DNA of 15,057 bases from Clostridia bacterium (GTDB taxonomy: Bacteria > Bacillota_A > Clostridia > Oscillospirales > CAG-272), in assembly GCA_017408625.1 (NCBI GenBank), contig JAFQUG010000185.1:1-15057 (forward strand), read 5' to 3'. The notes below the pieces were generated by a model. It was not told the DNA's origin. It searched no databases and saw nothing but the letters and a program-made list of their open reading frames with translations. Within the stretch, counting starts at the first letter, position 1, and each line of letters starts with the position of its first letter. This document shows, in pieces, positions 6,851-12,295 of the stretch. A program made the translations under genes and the position numbers.

Positions 6851-8334
6851 CTTGCAGCCTCCTTTCTCTTGAAAATCAAAGCAATGCCCAAAAGTGCGAT
6901 TGGGAAGAGCGCAAGTGCCGCGGAGTTGCAGCCGCCCTCTTGCGGGGCAGGCTCACTTGTCTGCTCGGGTGCCTTTGTGTCGGGAGCGGTCGTTTCGGGC
7001 TCTGTGATCGGCTCGACTGCGGGCAGCTCGGGCTCGACCCATACGTCGGTGTAAACGGCGTTGACCACCAGGTCACCGCCCGCGGTCATGGAATAGGGCT
7101 CCCATGCGCCGCTCTTGCCGGGTACGTACGGCACGACCGGCTCGTTAAATGGCGCGCCATCGTCGGTATAGGTCATGCTGTAGATCAGCTTGCCCTCGAC
7201 CATGAAGTCGATCTTGTAGGTGTTCACCCTGGGCTTGAGTGAGGGGTCTTCCGCAGTGGCAAAGGCGCGGGCATCATCCTCGCTTGCATAAAAGCGAATG
7301 TAGGCGACGTCGATCGTATCTCCTGTACTTGCACCGGATGCCAGCGGGTCAAAGCGGAAGGCATAAAGCGTCTCGTCCTTGGCCCTACCCCAGCCGGTTT
7401 GCGTACAATCTACTACCACGCAATGCCACTGCCCGTCGGGATTGTAGCTCCATTCCACGTGCGTGCCGTCGTTGCCCCAGTGCGCACCGCCCGAGCGGTT
7501 GGTGAAAAATTCACCCTTACCGATCTTGGCCTCGGTGCGGTATTTGATGACAACGTAGGCAAGGTCTGTACCCTTGCCGGTGGGATTGAATTCGTCACCG
7601 AACTTGAAATAAGGGTCGTCACCCTTGGCGGTAAAGGTCACGTAGCCATCGGTGGCTGTAGGGGAGACCTCTACCATCATCAGCTCGTTTAAGCCAAATT
7701 GCGCCTTGACGTCGGGGATCTGTCCCGTAAAGTCGTATGCAAAGGTGGCAGGGTACTGCTCAGTGACGCTGACCATGTCCGCAATCGTGACCGAGCACCA
7801 GAAGGGGCCTGCCTCGCGGCCGTCCAGATATGCCTGTATGCCCGTGATTTTCCCGGGACGCTCGGCCGCCTGACCGTCACCTGCGTTCCAAGGGGTATAG
7901 CTGGTGCCCTCCAGGCAGATGACCTCAAAATAAAGCTCACCCGTCAGCTTGTCTTCCGCGGGGATGTCCAGCGTCAGATCCGAGTGGTCCGCGTGGTTGA
8001 CGATATCTCGCGTGTATAAAGGCTCACTGGCCACGGTGGAGGCGTAGTCACCCTGCCAGCGGTATAGCTTGAAGGTGCCGCGGTTGGTGTTGTTGCTGTA
8101 GGTGGCAAAGTCACAAACGTTGATCTGCAGCAGCTTTTTGGAGGCGTCCACTGTAAATTTATAGCCCACGGGCACGCCCACACCGCTCATATAAGGGGTG
8201 CCGGATGAGCCGTTTTTGGCAAAGCTGAGCGTTTCAACGCCCGAGTCTGCTTGCTCGGCAGATACCGCGAAAAGTGTGCCGCAAAAGCAAAAGATCAGCA
8301 GCACAGTCATGAAAATGGAAAGATTTTTTCTCAT
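6847..8334 (-). CDS. Secreted surface protein with beta-sandwich domains and GGC-type C-terminal anchor
   Basis: I do not recognise a named family. The ATG at 8334 is chosen over the longer open frame beginning at 8451 because it follows AAGGAA and opens directly with a signal peptide (residues 1-26, FAVSA end), and because the promoter lies between the two starts. The product is 495 residues. Residues 33-190 and 195-365 are Trp/Tyr/Gly-rich and probably form two beta-sandwich, carbohydrate-binding-like domains. Residues 371-431 resemble an InlB B-type/Listeria-Bacteroides repeat. A Pro/Thr/Glu linker (432-466) leads to GGCNSA (467-472), a hydrophobic helix and the basic end FKRKEAAR. This tripartite tail resembles GlyGly- and Synerg-type CTERM sorting signals rather than LPxTG. 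It is the first gene of a two-gene operon with the glycosidase-like lipoprotein, suggesting a glycan-binding or scaffold partner. Confidence 0.68.
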   Translation of the reverse strand: MRKNLSIFMTVLLIFCFCGTLFAVSAEQADSGVETLSFAKNGSSGTPYMSGVGVPVGYKFTVDASKKLLQINVCDFATYSNNTNRGTFKLYRWQGDYASTVASEPLYTRDIVNHADHSDLTLDIPAEDKLTGELYFEVICLEGTSYTPWNAGDGQAAERPGKITGIQAYLDGREAGPFWCSVTIADMVSVTEQYPATFAYDFTGQIPDVKAQFGLNELMMVEVSPTATDGYVTFTAKGDDPYFKFGDEFNPTGKGTDLAYVVIKYRTEAKIGKGEFFTNRSGGAHWGNDGTHVEWSYNPDGQWHCVVVDCTQTGWGRAKDETLYAFRFDPLASGASTGDTIDVAYIRFYASEDDARAFATAEDPSLKPRVNTYKIDFMVEGKLIYSMTYTDDGAPFNEPVVPYVPGKSGAWEPYSMTAGGDLVVNAVYTDVWVEPELPAVEPITEPETTAPDTKAPEQTSEPAPQEGGCNSAALALFPIALLGIALIFKRKEAAR

Positions 8335-8389
8335 TACGTCGTTCCTTTCTTGTGAAAAATCAGGAAGGGGATCGTTTCTTGGTGTGACT

Positions 8390-8418
8390 ATTGTACCACA
8401 AAAGCATCGAGACTGCAA
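8390..8418 (-). promoter_or_regulatory. Promoter of the surface-protein operon (extended -10)
   Basis: On the minus strand TTGCAG (8413-8418) is spaced 17 bases from TACAAT (8390-8395), which is preceded by TGG, an extended -10 element. The weak -35 with an extended -10 fits a promoter that depends on an activator. The leader to the start at 8334 is about 48 bases. Confidence 0.72.
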
Positions 8419-8423
8419 GGGGA

Positions 8424-8442
8424 TTTGGTCAGATTGGCCAAA
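8424..8442. promoter_or_regulatory. 19-bp dyad upstream of the surface-operon -35 box
   Basis: The minus strand reads TTTGGCCA-ATC-TGACCAAA, an inverted repeat with 8-base arms and one mismatch. It starts 5 bases upstream of the -35 hexamer, where activators usually bind. A perfect TTGGCCAA palindrome lies within it (8434-8441). The protein that binds is unknown. Confidence 0.45.
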
Positions 8443-8509
8443 GTGTTTCACGCTTTTTTTGATTTTAAAGAAAAGATCATGAAAATTATAAAAATTTTCC
8501 GTTATCCTA

Positions 8510-8538
8510 TTGCATTTTAGAACAAACTGTGATATAAT
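8510..8538 (+). promoter_or_regulatory. Sigma-A promoter of secG with AT-rich upstream element
   Basis: TTGCAT (8510-8515), a 17-base spacer and a perfect TATAAT (8533-8538) precede secG. The stretch 8481-8499 is almost pure A/T (GAAAATT and AATTTTC arms) and lies in the position of an UP element, consistent with strong constitutive expression. A second TATAAT at 8578-8583 has no good -35. Confidence 0.85.
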
Positions 8539-8548
8539 ACCATGGTAT
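8537..8548. promoter_or_regulatory. Palindrome over the secG transcription start region
   Basis: ATACCATGGTAT is a perfect 12-bp palindrome that begins inside the -10 box and covers the expected start of transcription about 7 bases downstream of it. It could be an operator or a 5'-end hairpin. A chance palindrome is possible. Confidence 0.35.
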
Positions 8549-8551
8549 GAC

Positions 8552-8577
8552 GGTCGAAAGACCCGGGCATTGGCCCG
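8552..8577 (+). other. Two adjacent hairpins in the secG 5' leader
   Basis: GGTC-GAAA-GACC (8552-8563) has a GNRA tetraloop and abuts CGGGC-ATTG-GCCCG (8564-8577) with no gap, so the two helices could stack. They lie in the transcribed leader about 20 bases before the ribosome binding site at 8597-8603. They match no riboswitch class that I recognise and may simply stabilise the RNA. Confidence 0.5.
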
Positions 8578-8612
8578 TATAATCGGATGATTTGAAACGG
8601 AGGATATATACG

Positions 8613-8927
8613 ATGAAAGAATTTTTTGTGGCTATCAGCGGCTGGGGCACTAACGCAGGCGCAGAAGTGGTTGGCATTGTTGTATTTGCACTGTCCATCG
8701 TTCTGATGCTTCTGTCCATCGGTCTGGTTGTTGCAGTTCTGATGCAGTCCTCGAAGGATCATAGGCTGTCCGGCGCGATTGCCGGCGGTGCTGACACCTT
8801 CTTTGGTAAGACCAAGGGCAATACGATGGATAAGCTGTTTTCTAAGCTGACTATCGTCGGTTCTATTGTGTTCGCCGTGATCGTCGTTGCATTGTACGTA
8901 CTGATCAACTGGTACACACTGGCCTGA
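8613..8927 (+). CDS. secG: Protein translocase subunit SecG
   Basis: SecG is the small auxiliary subunit of the SecYEG channel and assists export through the cytoplasmic membrane. The protein has 104 residues, slightly longer than the usual 70-80 in Bacillota because of a short N-terminal extension. Two transmembrane helices flank the diagnostic cytoplasmic loop: VLMQSSKDHRLSGAI then GGADTFFGKTKGNTMDKLF, with the conserved QSSK, SGA/GG and FFGK elements. The ATG at 8613 is preferred over an in-frame TTG at 8592 because ACGGAGG (8597-8603) lies 9 bases before it. It has its own promoter and a strong terminator, so it is monocistronic. In many Bacillota secG is followed by rnr and smpB; here that link is absent. 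Confidence 0.95.
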   Translation: MKEFFVAISGWGTNAGAEVVGIVVFALSIVLMLLSIGLVVAVLMQSSKDHRLSGAIAGGADTFFGKTKGNTMDKLFSKLTIVGSIVFAVIVVALYVLINWYTLA

Positions 8928-8945
8928 GTGCATTTGGCACTTGAG

Positions 8946-8982
8946 AAAGAAGACTCTGCAGAGCATGCAGAGTCTTCTTTTT
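8946..8982 (+). terminator. Intrinsic terminator of secG
   Basis: A 15-bp stem, 8946-8960 with 8966-8980, carries a 5-base loop GAGCA. The right arm runs into TCTTCTTTTT. A small hairpin, AGTGC-ATTTG-GCACT (8927-8941), lies just before it, overlapping the stop region. Confidence 0.93.
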
Positions 8983-8994
8983 ATGCTCCTATTC

Positions 8995-9023
8995 TTGACA
9001 TTGGGGCGAATGTATGGTATCAT
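8995..9023 (+). promoter_or_regulatory. Promoter of the D-Ala-D-Ala carboxypeptidase gene
   Basis: TTGACA (8995-9000) is a consensus -35 element, followed by a 17-base spacer and TATCAT (9018-9023) with an upstream TGG extended -10. The start codon is at 9058. Confidence 0.8.
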
Positions 9024-9057
9024 AGTATATAAGAATTGTGATTTGACGAGGATATCT

Positions 9058-10281
9058 ATGAATCAATCGAAACAACAACGAAAATCTCCCAATAATGGCC
9101 CCGAGCTGCGGCAGTTGACCTTTCTTGCCGTGATCCTTGCGGTGCTGCTGGTGCTGGTGCTGGGTGGTTTTGCCGTGATGCAGTGGGTGGTCATTCCGTT
9201 GATCAACCAAAACGATACGCCTCCCATCGGGGAGACGCCGGGCTCCAATCTGACTGAGCCTGTCGACCCTGAGCAGGAAACGGAAGAGGAGCGCTCTTGG
9301 TTTGAAAGCCTTTGGGCGGGTATTGTGGATCTGTTTTCTCCCTCTGACGTGCCGGATGATCCGGCAGGAAATTTCCCGGGGATCGATCCCGAAGCCACCT
9401 ATCCCTTTGCAGGCAATGCCTCCACAGGCCCTGCCTTGCCTGTCGGAAACGGAGCGGTGATTGCGGACAGTGCCACCAATTCCAAATACAGCATAGTTAT
9501 CAATGCAAAGACCGGAGAGGTCCTGGCGGGAGAGCTGGCGGATGAGCGCATGTATCCCGCATCCATGACCAAGGTGATGACGCTGTTGGTTGCCGTGGAG
9601 CATTTGCAGCACGAGAGCAGCCTGCAGGATAAGGTCACGGTGTCCGAGCAGGTGCAGGCAGCCATGGCGGCACAGGGCTCGTCGGGCGTGCTGGTATCCA
9701 AGGATTCTGTGGGTGACGTGCTGACCGTAGAGGGAATGCTGTATGCCATTATCTTAGCATCCGACGGTGTGGCTTGTATGGAGATTGCCAACTATATCGC
9801 AGGCTCGGAAGAGGCTTTTGTGGAGCTGATGAACCAAAAGGCTGCCGATCTGGGGCTGAGTAACACCCATTTCTCCAATACGACGGGCTTACACAGTGAG
9901 GATCACTATACAACCTGCCGCGAAATGGCAGCCATTATGGCTTATGCTATGCAGAATGAACTGTGCGCAACCATTATGTCCACCGAGTATTTTAACGCAC
10001 CATTCTATTGGCCCGGAGGGGATAAGTACCTGACCTACTACTTAAAGCACGGGTATCTTGTGGAAAGAGTGGAGGCTTATTACGGAAGCGGCTCGACTAA
10101 GCCCAATGCTCTGACCATCACCGCTGCCAAGACAGGATTGACCGATCAGGCAAAGAGCTGCCTTGTTTCCTATGCTGAGAGTGCGGACGGACAGGCGTAC
10201 GTTTGCGTGACGGGCTATGCGGGTAATAGCATGCAGTATATTGACGACCACGTCAATCTTTACAATAAATACGCAAAATAA
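9058..10281 (+). CDS. Membrane-anchored serine D-Ala-D-Ala carboxypeptidase family protein (PBP5/S11 type)
   Basis: This family trims the terminal D-alanine from peptidoglycan stem peptides outside the membrane. The 407-residue product starts at the ATG after GAGG (9048-9051); the open frame further upstream overlaps the promoter and is rejected. A single transmembrane helix (about 20-48) is followed by an acidic, Pro-rich spacer (52-115) and the catalytic domain (about 130-400). The nucleophile motif is SMTK (S169, K172) in YPASMTKVMT. The third motif KTG is at 358-360 in AAKTGLT. The second motif, normally SxN, reads SDG (235-237) within ILASDGVACMEIANYIAG, so the usual Asn is missing, as is the following Asp. 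The C-terminal beta domain of PBP5 is absent. The protein could be a weak or altered carboxypeptidase. Its own terminator lies 8 bases after the stop. Confidence 0.85.
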   Translation: MNQSKQQRKSPNNGPELRQLTFLAVILAVLLVLVLGGFAVMQWVVIPLINQNDTPPIGETPGSNLTEPVDPEQETEEERSWFESLWAGIVDLFSPSDVPDDPAGNFPGIDPEATYPFAGNASTGPALPVGNGAVIADSATNSKYSIVINAKTGEVLAGELADERMYPASMTKVMTLLVAVEHLQHESSLQDKVTVSEQVQAAMAAQGSSGVLVSKDSVGDVLTVEGMLYAIILASDGVACMEIANYIAGSEEAFVELMNQKAADLGLSNTHFSNTTGLHSEDHYTTCREMAAIMAYAMQNELCATIMSTEYFNAPFYWPGGDKYLTYYLKHGYLVERVEAYYGSGSTKPNALTITAAKTGLTDQAKSCLVSYAESADGQAYVCVTGYAGNSMQYIDDHVNLYNKYAK

Positions 10282-10288
10282 TACATAC

Positions 10289-10332
10289 CACGGACTGCCG
10301 CGAATCAACAAGGGCAGTCCGTGTCCTTTTTT
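10289..10332 (+). terminator. Intrinsic terminator after the carboxypeptidase gene
   Basis: CACGGACTGCC (10289-10299) pairs perfectly with GGCAGTCCGTG (10313-10323) over a 13-base loop and is followed by TCCTTTTTT. No good promoter is visible between it and the amidase gene at 10372, so read-through may supply that gene. Confidence 0.88.
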
Positions 10333-10371
10333 CTTCTGCTTTCATATTCATATATGGAAAGGAGTGATGAT

Positions 10372-10983
10372 ATGCTGCTTTATAAGCCTTATGACCGCAC
10401 ACGCGCGGTCGAATACGCACGCCGCTGGGCGCGCTCGAGAAATCCGCTGTTTATCAATTTTACGGGATATGGGGGAGATTGCACCAGCTTTGTCTCGCAA
10501 AGCATCCTGGCGGGGAGCTGTGAGATGAATTTTACGCCCACGTTCGGGTGGTATTACGTCTCGCCAACCGACCGCGCACCCGCGTGGAGCGGCGTGGAGG
10601 CGTTTTACGACTTTATGACGGGCGCGCCCGGCTTTGCCATGGAGAATGGCGGGGTGGGCCCGTACGGACGAGAGGTGGGCAGGGCAGAGGTGGAGCCCGG
10701 CGACGTGGTGCAACTTGCCGATCGTGAAGGGGATTTTTACCACACGCTGATCGTGACCGAGCTGCGCTCGGGTGAAATTCTGATCGCGGCGCACTCGGAC
10801 GATGCGCTGGACCGTAGACTCTCCACCTACACAAATGCCGCCTCGCAACGCTTTATCCATATTGAGGGCGTGCGCGTGGAGGTACCGGACGATACCTGCT
10901 ACTTCGATTTATTGGAAGGAATTGCGCTGTCGGGGCAAGGCGTGACACCTGCTGCCGACCGAAATTTTGAAGCCGATCAATAA
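10372..10983 (+). CDS. Amidase-domain protein (Amidase_6 type, NlpC/P60-like fold)
   Basis: This is a 203-residue protein with the papain-like amidase fold found in Bacillota as the putative amidase domain PF12671. The start at 10372 is set by GGAAAGGAG, 7 bases upstream; a longer GTG frame at 10321 begins inside the preceding terminator and is rejected. The family opening, YDRTRAVEYARRWARSRNP then FINFTGYGGDCTSFVSQ, gives the nucleophile C37. H124 in DFYHTLIVTE and H141-D143 in AAHSDDALDR are candidates for the remaining catalytic residues. W60 and W72 lie in the usual aromatic region. There is no signal peptide or membrane segment, so the protein appears cytoplasmic or is exported by another route. 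Its neighbour is a peptidoglycan carboxypeptidase, which hints at cell-wall peptide processing, but substrate and location are unproven. Confidence 0.8.
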   Translation: MLLYKPYDRTRAVEYARRWARSRNPLFINFTGYGGDCTSFVSQSILAGSCEMNFTPTFGWYYVSPTDRAPAWSGVEAFYDFMTGAPGFAMENGGVGPYGREVGRAEVEPGDVVQLADREGDFYHTLIVTELRSGEILIAAHSDDALDRRLSTYTNAASQRFIHIEGVRVEVPDDTCYFDLLEGIALSGQGVTPAADRNFEADQ

Positions 10984-11006
10984 AAATAAAAAATTTTTCT
11001 GAAAAA

Positions 11007-11032
11007 TGAAACCAACGTCAAAAAAACCTGTC
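11007..11032 (+). promoter_or_regulatory. ECF-type promoter candidate ahead of the sigma factor gene
   Basis: TGAAAC (11007-11012, followed by C), a 16-base gap rich in A, and TGTC (11029-11032) fit the general ECF pattern of a GAAAC-like -35 and a CGTC-like -10. No sigma-A promoter is evident between 10984 and 11063. The start codon is at 11064. This would suit autoregulation by the sigma factor it precedes. Confidence 0.5.
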
Positions 11033-11063
11033 CTTATGGGTGAGACACAAAAGAGGTGAGATT

Positions 11064-11612
11064 ATGGAGGACAAACTGATAGTGGATCTGTACTGGGCGC
11101 GAAATGAAGACGCCATCACGCAGACCTCGGTCAAATACGGCAAAATGATGCACCATACGTCCAAATCCATCGTGGGAACGCACGAGGATGCGGAGGAGTG
11201 CGTCAACGATGCGTACTTAGCCGCATGGAATTCCATGCCCGAAAACCGTCCGACCTACCTGGGAGGGTATATGGCCAAGATCATTCGCAATATTTCCATC
11301 AATCGCTACGATCGCAATCACGCAGCCAAGAGGCACGGTGTGCAGGTGGTGTTTGAGGAGCTGGAGGAATGCCTTGGCGATTATGAGACCCCCGAGGAGC
11401 AATACGAGGCAGGATGCTTGCGCGAAGTTTTGGATCGCTTTTTGGCGGGGCTTAGTGAAGAGAAGCGCGTGGTATTTCTGCGCAGGTATTTTTACACTGA
11501 TTCGATTGCCGAGATTGCCGATCGCATGCAGATGAGCGAGGGCAAGGTCAAGAGCATGCTGTTCCGCTTGCGCGCGCAGCTGGCCGAGGTGTTAAAGGAG
11601 GCGGGCGTATGA
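11064..11612 (+). CDS. ECF-type RNA polymerase sigma factor (sigma-70 family)
   Basis: This 182-residue alternative sigma factor would direct RNA polymerase to an envelope- or stress-response regulon. Region 2 is seen at about 25-90, with the characteristic HEDAEECVNDAYLAAWNSMP (40-59) and YMAKIIRNISINRYDRNHAAKR as the -10 recognition part. Region 4 covers about 118-176, with LSEEKRVVFLRRYFYTDSIA, then EIADRMQMSEGKVKSMLFRLR as the helix-turn-helix. There is no region 1 or 3, as expected for ECF type. The ATG at 11064 follows AGAGGTGAG; an upstream GTG at 11040 has no good ribosome site. Its stop overlaps the next start (ATGA), so the downstream membrane protein is made with it, the usual arrangement for an anti-sigma factor. 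An ECF-like promoter lies upstream. Its target genes are unknown apart from probably its own operon. Confidence 0.9.
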   Translation: MEDKLIVDLYWARNEDAITQTSVKYGKMMHHTSKSIVGTHEDAEECVNDAYLAAWNSMPENRPTYLGGYMAKIIRNISINRYDRNHAAKRHGVQVVFEELEECLGDYETPEEQYEAGCLREVLDRFLAGLSEEKRVVFLRRYFYTDSIAEIADRMQMSEGKVKSMLFRLRAQLAEVLKEAGV

Positions 11613-12247
11613 ACGGACGCAGACTTTACGATGAGATCGGTGGCGTGAGTGAACGCTATCTGCAACAGGCTGCAAGCTACAGAGCAAGGCGCAAATCCCC
11701 CGCATGGCGCGTCGCGCTGATCGCGGCGGCATTGGTGCTGGTTGGTACACTGCTGCTTGGCACGCTGGCTATGAGCTTTGGCGCGATATTGCTGGGAGAC
11801 TGGCTGTTTGGCAGCCAAGAGCAGCCGCAGCCGCCCGAAAATCATGAGCAGCCCGCGGTTTACAGCATTGCGAGGATGGAGAATGCGCTGGAAAACAAGC
11901 AGAGCGTCCTGACGCCCGTCAAGGCGGAAAACGTGCCGCTGTTTACGGGTAGTGCACAGCTGATCTGGACCGACGGCGAATCGGGTGAATATTACCGCGT
12001 GACGCTGAGCGAGCAGGAGCTTGCGGGCTTGCTTTATCTGATGCAGGAGCGTCAGGTAGACCTTGACGAGGACTCCGAGATGCCAAGTTACAAGATCTGG
12101 ATCTCGGCAGGTGACGGAATGGTCATTACCCCCTACCTCAAGGCCGACCCGGGCAATGCCGGACACGGCGAGTTGTTTGATTACGATCCCGAGCTGGAGC
12201 TTTCGGGGCAGCTGATCGAGCAGATCATCCGATGCATTGAAACGTAA
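11609..12247 (+). CDS. Single-pass membrane protein, putative anti-sigma factor
   Basis: The 212-residue protein has a short basic cytoplasmic N-terminus (1-33), one long hydrophobic helix (about 33-63) and an extracytoplasmic domain of about 145 residues. The N-terminal phrase RRLYDEIGGVSERYLQQA resembles the short helical start seen in many clostridial proteins encoded directly after ECF sigma factors, where it presumably binds the sigma factor; I recall this pattern rather than having searched it. No zinc-binding HxxxCxxC motif is present, so it is not a ZAS-type anti-sigma. The outer part (about 85-212) is mixed alpha/beta with no domain I can name; it contains two GEYYRVTLSEQELAGLL-like turns of acidic and aromatic residues. 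The 4-base overlap with the sigma gene gives strong positional support. The sensing role and partner interaction are inference. Confidence 0.62.
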   Translation: MNGRRLYDEIGGVSERYLQQAASYRARRKSPAWRVALIAAALVLVGTLLLGTLAMSFGAILLGDWLFGSQEQPQPPENHEQPAVYSIARMENALENKQSVLTPVKAENVPLFTGSAQLIWTDGESGEYYRVTLSEQELAGLLYLMQERQVDLDEDSEMPSYKIWISAGDGMVITPYLKADPGNAGHGELFDYDPELELSGQLIEQIIRCIET

Positions 12248-12295
12248 AATCTCCAAAACCTCTTTTGTCTACTTCAAAGCAAGGAGAGTATGATC

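Noticed and set aside
8335..8451. 39-codon N-terminal extension of the GGC-tailed surface protein
   Set aside because: It would place coding sequence over the promoter and move the signal peptide inside the protein; the ATG at 8334 has a ribosome site and begins with the signal peptide.
8552..8577. Known riboswitch in front of secG
   Set aside because: Only two short hairpins are present; no ligand-binding core of a class I know can be seen.
8941..9057. Upstream extension of the carboxypeptidase frame
   Set aside because: It overlaps the secG terminator and the TTGACA/TATCAT promoter; the ATG at 9058 has its own ribosome site.
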